A stretch of 63,719 nt of DNA, taken from assembly GCA_022705325.1 (NCBI GenBank), contig JAKJER010000036.1, positions 1 to 63,719 of the forward strand, in the 5' to 3' direction. Source of the stretch: Planctomycetota bacterium. GTDB taxonomy: Bacteria > Planctomycetota > Phycisphaerae > SM23-33. Both the position numbers and the translations under genes were made by a program. This document shows positions 9,067 through 17,154 of this stretch, one piece after another; position 1 is the stretch's first letter; every line of letters begins with the position of its first letter. The notes under the pieces were generated by a model, which was not told where the DNA came from, did no database searches, and saw nothing but the letters and a program-made list of their open reading frames with translations.

Positions 9067-9157
9067 AAAAAAAACGGACAGGCCCGGCGGGAGGGTCCGG
9101 GCCTGTCCAAGTTCGGGTTGGGAAAGGAGGAGAAACCAACCCGTTCCGCAGTCCACT
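9067..9157 (-). ncRNA. Candidate anti-Shine-Dalgarno hairpin RNA, tandem unit 1
   Basis: Read on the minus strand, a first hairpin has the perfect 8-bp stem CGGGTTGG/CCAACCCG (9136-9143 with 9114-9121) and a 14-base loop TTTCTCCTCCTTTC. A second perfect 12-bp hairpin (9097-9108 with 9076-9087, loop ACCCTCCCG) is followed by eight T residues, a standard intrinsic terminator. The first loop contains CTCCTTTC, matching the 3' tail of typical 16S rRNA. The conserved 5' flank contains GTGGACTGC. Strand is inferred from the T-tracts; on the plus strand the loop would show AGGAGG instead. A promoter is not clear. Confidence 0.55.
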
Positions 9158-9232
9158 TCCACCCTACGATATCCTTTTTGCGGAGGCCCAGCCGGGGCCA
9201 GAATATCTGCGTTTTTCTGCTGGCGGCCCCGC

Positions 9233-9319
9233 AAAAAAGAAGCAGACCCGGCGGGAGGAGCCGGGTCTGCCTTCTTTCGGGTTGGAAAAGGAGGAGAAAC
9301 CAACCCGTCTGCAGTCCAC
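9233..9319 (-). ncRNA. Candidate anti-Shine-Dalgarno hairpin RNA, tandem unit 2
   Basis: Same architecture as unit 1. The first hairpin has stem CGGGTTGG/CCAACCCG (9300-9307 with 9278-9285) and loop TTTCTCCTCCTTTT. The terminator hairpin (9261-9270 with 9242-9251) has stem GCAGACCCGG/CCGGGTCTGC and loop CTCCTCCCG, then TTCTTTTTT. Its stem differs from units 1 and 3 by paired changes on both sides, so the fold is conserved while the sequence varies. The flank GTGGACTGC is kept. Confidence 0.55.
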
Positions 9320-9397
9320 ACCAGTACATACGCACGAGCAGGGGGCCGGGTTCGCGCGAAGAATCGGGTTCGCCGGTCCCGCTCATCGCGGCCGTGC

Positions 9398-9490
9398 AAA
9401 AACGGAGCGAGCCCGGCGGGAGGGTCCGGGCTCGTCCAAAGCTCGGGTTGGGAAAGGAGGAGAAACCAACCCGTTCTGCAGTCCACACAG
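9398..9490 (-). ncRNA. Candidate anti-Shine-Dalgarno hairpin RNA, tandem unit 3
   Basis: First hairpin with stem CGGGTTGG/CCAACCCG (9466-9473 with 9444-9451) and loop TTTCTCCTCCTTTC; terminator hairpin 9426-9434 with 9408-9416, loop ACCCTCCCG, then five T residues. Unit starts repeat every 164-166 bp. It lies about 140 bp past the stop of the minus-strand gene ending at 9629, so processing from that gene's 3' UTR is an alternative to an own promoter. A TAGTAT sequence sits just upstream of the conserved flank, without a convincing -35 box. Confidence 0.55.
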
Positions 9491-9628
9491 ATACTACGAT
9501 TTGCTTCGGACGGGAGGCTTATTCAAAAGCGAAAAAAATGCGGAGAGGAGGGAGAATCTTCTTCGCCCGCTCCAGGAGGCGGGCAGACTGCTGCGGTCCG
9601 ATGGTCCCGGCGTGCGACAGGGCCGAGG

Positions 9629-10720
9629 CTACTTCTCGGGCAACAGGATAACCGGCGCCTCGCCGGAGTCCTTGGGCGTCGCGGGCTTGACGGCGGCCGG
9701 CTTGGTCGTCGGCGAGGCCGGTCCGGTCCCAACCAGCACGGGCGTCGTGCCGCTTTCGAGCTTCTCCAGGTCCTGCTTGGCCTGGGCGGCGGCGGCGGTC
9801 TGCGCGTGGGCCTGGATGATCGCCCGGTACATGACCTTGGCCCGGGCGACGGTGGCCGGTTCCTGGGCCATCCGGCGGGCGTCGAGAAGGAGGTCGTTGG
9901 CGTCTTCTTCCTTGCGCAGGCGGGCCAGTTCGACCGCCACTTCCTTCTTCTGGGCCAGCAGATCGCGGAGTTTCTTGGCGGCCTTGCCCGTGGCGGCCAG
10001 CTCGGGCGGGTAGTTCCGCTGGATGCGGTCGTAAGCCAGGGCCGCCTGAGGGAGTTGTCCGTCGACGACGAGTTGGTCGGCGGCCTGCAGGGAGTCTTCG
10101 CTCTTATGCTCGATGTCGAGGGCGAGTTTCTTTCGCTCTTCGATGAGCTTCTTGGGGTACCACAGGCTGGCCAGGCGGGGCAGGACGACCGAGGCCTTCT
10201 TGGCCTGCCCGGCGTCGAGGTCCTTTCGGGCCTGGTCGAGCATGTCCTGCGCCTTCTTGCGGTCCTGCTCGTTGATGGGCGGGTGCTTGCGGGCCACGGC
10301 GACCACTCGCTCGCGCCAATTGCCCTGCCCGCGCATCTTGATGCTGTTCGCGTCGCCGCCGTCGATGAAGTCGCCCTCGGGCGTGGCGATCACCCAGATC
10401 GGGATGGCGACCCTGCCGTCCTTGCCCGCCACCTTGCTCATGTGTTCCCGGACCTGCCCGCCGGCTACGTTCAGGTCGATCTCGCCCACCTCGAACAGGT
10501 TGACGATCACCCGCGAGCCTTGGTCCTTGAGCATGTAGTCGCGCAACTGGTCGCTGCCGCCCTTCATCTCCTTGCCCATGACGTAGACGATCAGCACCGG
10601 GCGCCCGGACTTCTCGGCGTCGTCCAGCAGTTCCTTCATGCCCGTGTGGAGCTTGCCCGCGCGGGCCGGCAGGGACAGGGCCAGCAGACAGCACACGCTC
10701 AACAGTACTCTGCGCGACAT
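9629..10720 (-). CDS. Exported thioredoxin-fold protein without a CxxC, 363 aa
   Basis: A signal peptide (MSRRVLLSVCCLLALSLPARA) is followed by a region resembling the thioredoxin fold: helix HTGMKELLDDAEKSGRPV, strand LIVYVMG, and a probable cis-Pro loop AIPIWVIATPEGDFI. The redox CxxC is absent (VMGKEMKG occupies its place), so disulfide exchange is unlikely. The second half is helical, charged and TPR-like or coiled-coil. The start at 10720 is chosen because it opens the signal peptide and has GGAGGTG before it. Probably a periplasmic binding or assembly protein; no specific role is visible. Confidence 0.75.
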   Translation of the reverse strand: MSRRVLLSVCCLLALSLPARAGKLHTGMKELLDDAEKSGRPVLIVYVMGKEMKGGSDQLRDYMLKDQGSRVIVNLFEVGEIDLNVAGGQVREHMSKVAGKDGRVAIPIWVIATPEGDFIDGGDANSIKMRGQGNWRERVVAVARKHPPINEQDRKKAQDMLDQARKDLDAGQAKKASVVLPRLASLWYPKKLIEERKKLALDIEHKSEDSLQAADQLVVDGQLPQAALAYDRIQRNYPPELAATGKAAKKLRDLLAQKKEVAVELARLRKEEDANDLLLDARRMAQEPATVARAKVMYRAIIQAHAQTAAAAQAKQDLEKLESGTTPVLVGTGPASPTTKPAAVKPATPKDSGEAPVILLPEK

Positions 10721-10748
10721 TTTGCACCTCCGCCAGATGTCGGAGTGT

Positions 10749-10777
10749 ATTCTATCGCGGCCGGTCCGCAACGCCAA
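10749..10777 (-). promoter_or_regulatory. Promoter for the thioredoxin-fold gene
   Basis: Minus-strand TTGGCG and TAGAAT with a 17-base spacer, about 30 bp upstream of the start codon at 10720. Confidence 0.4.
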
Positions 10778-10855
10778 CCTTCTGCTTGGCGCCGCTCGGA
10801 CGGTCAACGTCGCCGTCCCGGAGATCGGCGAGGCGAATGGCGTTCCCCCAGCCGC

Positions 10856-12175
10856 CTATCCGTTGAGCGTCCAGCCGTCGCGGTACTTCTTCTGAATGAA
10901 CGGATCGGCCTCGCCGCAGTTGGTCGCCTTGAGGGCCTTGGCGTCCCAGTCGAGCTTCTTGCCCGCGCGATAGGCCACCAGGGCCAGCAGGTTGTGCTCG
11001 ATCATCGCGCCGCTGTAGTCGAAGTTGCACAGCGTGGGCTTGCCCGTCTTGCAGGCGATCAGCCACTCCTCGTGATGGCCCGGCGAGCGAGGGATGAGCT
11101 GCTCTTCCTTGGGCGAGGCGTACTGCGTCATGTCGCCGGCGGTGGGCATCAGCACGCGGTAGTTGTAGTCCGCCAGCAGGAAGCCCTTGTCGCCTTTGAA
11201 GATCGCGCCCTTGAACATCTTGTCGCGGTTGAAGATCTCCGAGGGCACGCCGGGCTTCTTCCCGCCGTCGTACCAGTACATCTTGACGGCCGGGCGCCAG
11301 TCGTTGGCCGGATGGTCCCACTCCGCCGTCAGCCACTGCGGGCAGGTGGCCTTGTTGATGGGGGTGCCTTCAGCCTTGCAGGTGGTGGGGAAGCGCAGGT
11401 CGTAGGCCCAGTAGGCGATGTCGATGAGGTGGCTGCCCATGTCGCCGATCTGGCCGCTGCCGAAGTCCCAGAAGCGGTTCCACGCCAGGCACCCGCCCAG
11501 ATAGCCCGGGTTGTAGGGGTGCATGGACGAGGGGCCGATCCACAGGTCCCAGTCCAGGTGCTCTGGGACGGGCTTGACTTCCGGCAGATAGTCGCCGCCG
11601 GCCGGCGTGCGGCTGCACCACACGCGGACCTCCTGCGGCTTGCCGATGGCCCCGCCGCGGATCAGCTCGACGACGCGGCGGTAGTTGTCGGTGGCGTGGA
11701 TCTGCGTGCCCATCTGGGTCGCCACCTTGCCGTTGTTCTTGAGGTAGGCCTCGCGGACCGCGCGGGCCTCGTGGACGGAGTTGGCCAGCGGTTTCTCGCA
11801 GTACACGTGCTTGCCGCGGTTGAGGGCCCAGACGTTCACGAACGCGTGCGTGTGGTCGGTCGTGGAGCAGACGACCGCGTCGATGTCTTTCTGGTCGAGG
11901 CACTTTCGCCAGTCGCTGTAGGTCTTGGCATTGGGGAAGGCCTTGGCCGCGTTGGCCAGGTTCTTGGCGTTGACGTCGCAGAGGGCGACGATGTTCTCCT
12001 TCTTGACCGCGCCGAAGTTGGCCCCGCCCCGTCCGGCCACCCCGACGACGGCGACGTTGAGCTTGTTGCTGGGCACGTCCGCCCCGCGGACAAGGGTGGA
12101 GGGGAGGATGAAGAATCCAGCCCCGGCCAGCGATGCGTTCTTGACGAAGCGGCGACGGTTGAGCCTTCGGTTCAT
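10856..12175 (-). CDS. Gfo/Idh/MocA family oxidoreductase with Tat signal, 439 aa
   Basis: The N-terminus NRRLNRRRFVKNASLAGAGFF is a twin-arginine signal. The mature part opens with a Rossmann fold (LNVAVVGVAGRGGANF), followed by VCSTTDHTHAFV and YCEKPLANSV; the EKP lysine is the conserved catalytic or substrate-binding Lys of the family. The protein is expected to oxidise or reduce a sugar derivative with a tightly bound NAD(P), folded before export. The start at 12175 has AAGGAG before it. It is one of four such genes in the window. The substrate cannot be inferred from sequence alone. Confidence 0.88.
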   Translation of the reverse strand: MNRRLNRRRFVKNASLAGAGFFILPSTLVRGADVPSNKLNVAVVGVAGRGGANFGAVKKENIVALCDVNAKNLANAAKAFPNAKTYSDWRKCLDQKDIDAVVCSTTDHTHAFVNVWALNRGKHVYCEKPLANSVHEARAVREAYLKNNGKVATQMGTQIHATDNYRRVVELIRGGAIGKPQEVRVWCSRTPAGGDYLPEVKPVPEHLDWDLWIGPSSMHPYNPGYLGGCLAWNRFWDFGSGQIGDMGSHLIDIAYWAYDLRFPTTCKAEGTPINKATCPQWLTAEWDHPANDWRPAVKMYWYDGGKKPGVPSEIFNRDKMFKGAIFKGDKGFLLADYNYRVLMPTAGDMTQYASPKEEQLIPRSPGHHEEWLIACKTGKPTLCNFDYSGAMIEHNLLALVAYRAGKKLDWDAKALKATNCGEADPFIQKKYRDGWTLNG

Positions 12176-12299
12176 CTGTGTGCTCCTTCGCAAAAGGGCA
12201 AGAGGGTGACAGTGCGTGTATACAGGTCAACGCCCCAACGGCGGCGGCATTGTCAGCAAACCTGCACGGTCGCGTCGCGCCGTGCCCGGTCTTGTTTGC

Positions 12300-14054
12300 T
12301 CACTCCGCCAGGGCGCGAATCGCCGCCGCGGCGGCGGGCAGGCTGGTGGCGGCGGCCTCGGGGCCGACGCGGACCGTGCCGTCCCACTGGTCGTCGTGTT
12401 CGGCGAAAAAGGCCTCGAGCGGGGCGTACACCATGCGGCCGCAGAACCGCTGGGCGTCTAGCCGCAGGGCGTCGCTTCGGGCGGTCGGCCTGTCCGCAAG
12501 GACCGCCTCCGCCGAGACTTGGCGGAGCACGCCGCAGGCCAGGGCGGTCAGCTCGGTGGTGGGGGGGCGGCCGGGTCTGCCCAGGCCGCCTCGCTCGTCG
12601 TCGGGCGCGGCGCGGTCAGCAAAGGCCAGGCCGCAGGCGGCCAACACCTCGTCGAGCCGTTCGATCGTGAGAGCGGATTCGTCCGCCCGGCCCCGGGTGG
12701 CCGGTTGGTCGCTCGGGCCGGTAACGACCCCTTCCGCCTTGCCGGCGAGCTTGAGCGGCAGTCGGGCCTGCAAGGCCCACAGCGTCTGGGCGGGCGTGAG
12801 TTCGATGCCTTCCCGCGGCCAGGCGGGCAGGCGGCTGGGTCGCTCGGCGGGTCCTGCGGAGAATAGCGCCAGCCGGGCCAGGCAGATGGCTTCGGGATCG
12901 GCCGGGCCGGAAACCGACCCGTCGATGCTGGGCGAGACCTGGGCGTTGGCGTCGGTGGCGAAGCGGATGGCGGCCAGCAGGCGCTGGCGGAGGTCCCGCT
13001 CGCTTTGTGCGGTGCGGTGTTCCAGGGCGAGGGCCAGCAGGGCGGTTGCCGCGAGCTGGTCCCGGGCACTGGGGGACTGGACGTAGGCGGCCTGGTCGGT
13101 CTGGCGGACGGTGGAGGCCGCCAGGGCGAGCGGTTTGTCGAGGGCTGCCTGGACCTTCGGGTCGCGGCGGGCGTGGGCCAGGCGGGCCAGGGCCCAGCAG
13201 GCGTGGAGGTTGTCCAGCAGCGGGGAGGGCTGCTTGGGATCGCGCCAGCGGTCCGTCAGGTCGATCAGGAGGCGCCGCCCGGCCCGGTCGGCTGATCGGG
13301 CGAGCATGGCACGGTCGATGGCCTGGTGGGGGACGGGCAACTTCCCTCGCTGTAGCTCGACGACCCGTCCTTCGGGGTAGCTCACGAAGTGGAGCGTCAG
13401 GAACGCCGACCACTGGATGGGCTGATCGAAGTCTTCACGGGTCAGACCCAGGTCCCTCAGGCATCGCCTTCGCAGGTCGGACGCGTCGAGCCCTTCCACG
13501 TAGGCGGTCGATGGCAGGGCCCAGGCAGATCGCGTCCCGCGATGGGCCCGCAGACCCACCAGACCCGGCTGGACGAGTCGCTCCAGGTCGGTTTGCAGGC
13601 GTTGCGCCTCGCCGGGGTGATCTCCGTCGCGCGTTTCCTGGCCGACCAGGACGGGCGGGCCCGACACCTCCACTTCGACCACGAGGCCGTCCAGCACGCC
13701 CTGGGTGATCACGTCCCCCAGCCCCGGTTGGCGCATAGCCGTCAGTGCAGCCTGTATGACGTTGCGGGGCAGACCGTTCCCGGCCTGGACCGTCTGGGCG
13801 ATGACCTGCCCGTTGCGGCGGAGGCGGACGGAGGCGGTATAGGGACGACGTTCCAGGCGGGTCAACTCGCCGGGCAGGCTTTGACTCTCGGCGGCTGTCC
13901 GCTCCCGCAGATAGGCATGCATGGCCGAGCGGGCCAGCGACACCAGGGCTGCCCCCTCGGCGGAGTCCACCTTCGGGGCAGCCAGTTGGGGCGGCTGGGC
14001 GTGAAGGCCGGTAGCGGCCGACAGAACCAGGAGAATCAGGGGGTTTCTTCCCAT
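12300..14054 (-). CDS. Secreted protein of unknown function, AMMECR1-like N-terminal region (tentative), 584 aa
   Basis: An N-terminal signal peptide (MGRNPLILLVLSAATGLHA) is followed by about 110 residues recalling AMMECR1 proteins (SLARSAMHAYL, then LERRPYTASVRLRRNGQVI and IQAALTAM), but the family's conserved LRGCIG-like strand is degenerate. The remaining 400 residues are Leu/Ala-rich helices with LLDNLHACWALARLA and similar segments, suggesting an alpha/alpha-toroid or helical-repeat fold. No catalytic motif is evident. It lies 124 bp upstream of the oxidoreductase gene, in the same direction, and could be co-transcribed. Function not assigned. Confidence 0.7.
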   Translation of the reverse strand: MGRNPLILLVLSAATGLHAQPPQLAAPKVDSAEGAALVSLARSAMHAYLRERTAAESQSLPGELTRLERRPYTASVRLRRNGQVIAQTVQAGNGLPRNVIQAALTAMRQPGLGDVITQGVLDGLVVEVEVSGPPVLVGQETRDGDHPGEAQRLQTDLERLVQPGLVGLRAHRGTRSAWALPSTAYVEGLDASDLRRRCLRDLGLTREDFDQPIQWSAFLTLHFVSYPEGRVVELQRGKLPVPHQAIDRAMLARSADRAGRRLLIDLTDRWRDPKQPSPLLDNLHACWALARLAHARRDPKVQAALDKPLALAASTVRQTDQAAYVQSPSARDQLAATALLALALEHRTAQSERDLRQRLLAAIRFATDANAQVSPSIDGSVSGPADPEAICLARLALFSAGPAERPSRLPAWPREGIELTPAQTLWALQARLPLKLAGKAEGVVTGPSDQPATRGRADESALTIERLDEVLAACGLAFADRAAPDDERGGLGRPGRPPTTELTALACGVLRQVSAEAVLADRPTARSDALRLDAQRFCGRMVYAPLEAFFAEHDDQWDGTVRVGPEAAATSLPAAAAAIRALAE

Positions 14055-14119
14055 CTGAGACCTTTATACCCGCCGAGGGGCCGGGGAACAAGCACCAGCC
14101 AATGATCCTCCGTGAGGGT

Positions 14120-14142
14120 GATACCATTAATGCATGGGTATC
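14120..14142. promoter_or_regulatory. Candidate operator palindrome upstream of the GH35 gene
   Basis: GATACC and GGTATC flank a central AT-rich core, forming a near-perfect dyad. A second dyad, AACAATTATTTGTT, lies near 14195. Both sit in an unusually AT-rich 349-bp intergenic region (14055-14403). Such dyads are typical of LacI- or GntR-type repressor sites, but no regulator gene is adjacent. Confidence 0.35.
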
Positions 14143-14306
14143 TTTTCATGATTTGGCCGGCCGATCGGGCCTCTGTAAGATGTGAATAATCATAAAACAA
14201 TTATTTGTTGGTACTTATGGATTATAAAGGCTTGTGAAAGGCCGCAAAACGGCGATTCTGGGTGTTTCGCCCTATATTTGTTTTTGCTGCCGGGGGCGTT
14301 TTTTGA

Positions 14307-14334
14307 TTGAAACGGCCTGTGACATGCGTAAACT
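14307..14334 (+). promoter_or_regulatory. Promoter for the GH35 gene
   Basis: TTGAAA and TAAACT with a 16-base spacer, about 70 bp before the start codon at 14404. An AGGAG ribosome site lies near 14390. Confidence 0.4.
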
Positions 14335-14403
14335 CATTATCACTGAAGCACTTTCAGATTATCCTTCGCGATACCTACCGGCTGCCGTCAGGAGATTTCG
14401 CGG

Positions 14404-17064
14404 ATGCCCAGTCTCACATACGATGACAGTAGCTTCGCAATCGACGGCAAGCGGATTTGGCTGGTCAGCGGTTCGATCCATTACTTCCGCACGCCTGCGG
14501 CCTTGTGGCGTGACCGGCTGCTGAAAGCCAAACGAGCTGGCCTGAACTGCATCTCGACCTACCTCGCATGGAACTTCCACGAGGCGGTTGAGGGCAAATG
14601 GGATTTCTCGGGCGACCGGGACATTGCGGAGTACGTGCGCCTGGCCGACGAACTGGGCCTGTACGTCATCCTGCGTCCGGGGCCGTACATCTGCGCCGAG
14701 TGGGATTTCGGCGGCTTGCCGAGTTGGTTGACGACCAAGACGGGGATCGCCTACCGCACCAGCAACGCCGCGTTCATGCACTACTTTGACAAGTACTTCC
14801 GTCAGGTGCTGCCTCGCCTGGCGGAGTTCCAGGTCACGCGCGGGGGCAACATCGTCCTGATCCAGAACGAGAACGAGTATCTCTCGACGACGATGCCCGA
14901 CCGGTTGAACTACCTGGAGTTCATCAGCCAGCTCTTTCGTCGCAGCGGGTTCGACATTCCCATCGTCACCTGCAACTCGTGTACCGAGCCAGCGTTGCGC
15001 GAGTCGATCGAGTGCGTCAACTCCTGGAGCCAGGCCATCCAGCAACTCAAACGGGTCCATCATCGTCAGCACCGCGCGCCGCTGCTGGTGACGGAGTTCT
15101 GGCCCGGGTGGTTCGACTCGTGGTCGCAGGCTCACCAGAACCGCGACGCGCGAGAGACCGCCCGGCGGGCGCTGGAGATCCTCGGCTGCGGGGCCCAGTG
15201 CAACTACTACATGTTCCATGGCGGGACCAACTTCGGCTTCTGGGGCAGCCGCCATGCCGAATCCGACAACTCTTACCAGACCACCAGCTACGATTTCGAC
15301 GCCCCGCTGGCCGAGGGCGGCGGGTTCAGCGAGAAGTACTATCTCACCCGCCTGGTGAACCTGACGGCCAACCACATGGGAGCGTTCCTGGCGGCGGCCA
15401 TGATGGACGAGCAGGCGGCGACGATCCACGACGGGACAGCCGTCCTGAGTACGTCCAGTTCCGCCGGGCGGTGGGCCGTCGTGACCAACAACGGGCGCGA
15501 CGAGTTCCCCTCCGCCCGCGTCTCGCTGCCGAGCGGGCGGGAGTTGACGGTCTCCCTGGAGGTGCTGGGTGCGACGCTGGTGCCCATCTCGGTCCGCCTG
15601 GCGCCGGCCATCGTGCTGGATTACTCGAATCTTACGCCCCTGGGGCTGTTCGCCGACAAGCTGCTGGTCCTTCACGGCCCGGCCGGGTGGCGGGGCGAAT
15701 TCAGCATCAACGGGCGGGAGCACAAACAGATCGTGCCGGCCGGGCACGACCACGTGCTGATCAGCGACGCCCTGTCGGTGCTGGTGATCAACAGCGCGAC
15801 GGCCATGCGGACCTGGCCGGTAGGCGAGCACCTGGTGCTCGGGCCGGACTTCGTCGGTGAGACGATCGAGCAGATGACGCCCGCCCCCGACCGCGCATGC
15901 ACGGTGATGACGCTGGACGGCAAGGTGGTCTCGAGCAAGCCTTTGCCGGCGGCTGGGTCGCACTCGCGCCCCCCGCAGCTCGGCCGGTGGAGCCGCATCA
16001 GCGTGTGCACCGAGCCGGCCGACGCGAGCCTGGAGTGGCAGAAGCTGGACCGCCCCAAGGACGTGGATCGCCTGGGGATTCCCCACGGGTACGTGTGGTA
16101 TCGTTGCGAGTTCAACGAGTCCAAGGCCCGCAAGCGGAAGTTGTTCCTGAGCGACTGCGAGGATCGGGCGACGCTGTACCTCAACCACCAGTTGATCGGC
16201 ACGTGGGGGCGGGGCGACGGGGCCGTCCGCCAGCCCATCGCCGCCAGCGTCCGCAAAGGCGCCAACGTGCTGGTGGCCCTGGTGGACAACCTGGGACGGC
16301 TCAATTACGGCACGCGCCTGGGCGAGCCCAAGGGCCTCTGGGGCGAGGTGTACGACTGCAAGCCCCTGCCCATCAAGAAGGTCAAGCTCAAGGAGCAGAC
16401 CGACTTCAGCCGGCGCCTGATCCCGAGGCACCTGGCCCACCTGGCCGGAGAGCTGGAGGCCGGGCCCGTGCGCCAGGCCGACGTGGTCGTGCCGCTGACG
16501 TCGGTCCAACCGATCCACATCAGCTTCAGCGACCTGCCCGGCCACGTCGTGATCCTGTGCAACGAGCGGGTGGCCGGGTTCTTCGTCAACCACGGCCGCA
16601 ACTACGGCGACGTGACGCTGGGCCCGGAGCTGCGCAAGGGCAAGAACGTGCTGAAGATCATGCTCTGGGGCGACGTCAGCGAGAAGACCCTCGCCCAACT
16701 CCACTTCAACGTGCTCCATGAGTGCGTGACCGAGGGCGGGCGCTGGGCGTTTCGCCCCTGGACCATGCCCCGCGAGCAGGGCCCGATCATCGGCAAGGAC
16801 AGCCCGGCCTGGTACTCGACCACCTTCAAGTACAGCGCCTCTCACGAGCCGCTCTTCCTGCACCTCATCGGCGCCCGCAAGGGACAGGTCTTCCTCAACG
16901 GCCACGACGCCGGACGGTTCTGGACCATCGGGCCCCAGCAGCACTACTACCTGCCGGAGTGCTGGCTCAAAGAGGAGAACGAGTTGATGATCTTCGAGGA
17001 GAGCGGGCGAATCCCGGCTGGGTCGCAGCTCTCGTTCCGGCCCCGCGGGCCGTACCGGGACTAG
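14404..17064 (+). CDS. Glycoside hydrolase family 35 beta-galactosidase, 886 aa
   Basis: The N-terminal TIM barrel carries the GH35 signature RPGPYICAEWDFGG (91-104). The acid/base is Glu158 in QNENEY (154-159) and the nucleophile is Glu231 in TEFWPGW (230-236), by analogy with characterised GH35 enzymes. C-terminal beta-sandwich jelly-roll domains follow (for example YRCEFNESKARKRKLFL and FLHLIGARKGQVFLNG). It should release terminal beta-galactose from oligo- or polysaccharides. No signal peptide is visible, so it is probably cytoplasmic and acts on imported oligosaccharides. An AT-rich upstream region with dyads suggests control by a sugar-responsive regulator. Confidence 0.95.
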   Translation: MPSLTYDDSSFAIDGKRIWLVSGSIHYFRTPAALWRDRLLKAKRAGLNCISTYLAWNFHEAVEGKWDFSGDRDIAEYVRLADELGLYVILRPGPYICAEWDFGGLPSWLTTKTGIAYRTSNAAFMHYFDKYFRQVLPRLAEFQVTRGGNIVLIQNENEYLSTTMPDRLNYLEFISQLFRRSGFDIPIVTCNSCTEPALRESIECVNSWSQAIQQLKRVHHRQHRAPLLVTEFWPGWFDSWSQAHQNRDARETARRALEILGCGAQCNYYMFHGGTNFGFWGSRHAESDNSYQTTSYDFDAPLAEGGGFSEKYYLTRLVNLTANHMGAFLAAAMMDEQAATIHDGTAVLSTSSSAGRWAVVTNNGRDEFPSARVSLPSGRELTVSLEVLGATLVPISVRLAPAIVLDYSNLTPLGLFADKLLVLHGPAGWRGEFSINGREHKQIVPAGHDHVLISDALSVLVINSATAMRTWPVGEHLVLGPDFVGETIEQMTPAPDRACTVMTLDGKVVSSKPLPAAGSHSRPPQLGRWSRISVCTEPADASLEWQKLDRPKDVDRLGIPHGYVWYRCEFNESKARKRKLFLSDCEDRATLYLNHQLIGTWGRGDGAVRQPIAASVRKGANVLVALVDNLGRLNYGTRLGEPKGLWGEVYDCKPLPIKKVKLKEQTDFSRRLIPRHLAHLAGELEAGPVRQADVVVPLTSVQPIHISFSDLPGHVVILCNERVAGFFVNHGRNYGDVTLGPELRKGKNVLKIMLWGDVSEKTLAQLHFNVLHECVTEGGRWAFRPWTMPREQGPIIGKDSPAWYSTTFKYSASHEPLFLHLIGARKGQVFLNGHDAGRFWTIGPQQHYYLPECWLKEENELMIFEESGRIPAGSQLSFRPRGPYRD

Positions 17065-17154
17065 CCGGCGCCAACGGGCCTCCAGCGCGTTCATTTCGCG
17101 CTCCGGCCGACCGCCCGGAGCCGATAGCGAAACCTGTTCTTGAAAGGACTCCCC

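Noticed and set aside
8916..9488. Minus-strand frame of 190 codons across the tandem hairpin units
   Set aside because: It reads through repeats, hairpins and T-tracts, and the copies differ by lengths not divisible by three. An RNA explanation fits better.
9067..9490. CRISPR array or CsrA-sponge on the plus strand
   Set aside because: The 165-bp period and structured units do not fit CRISPR. A GGA-loop CsrA sponge on the plus strand is possible, but T-tracts follow the hairpins only on the minus strand, so the minus reading is preferred.
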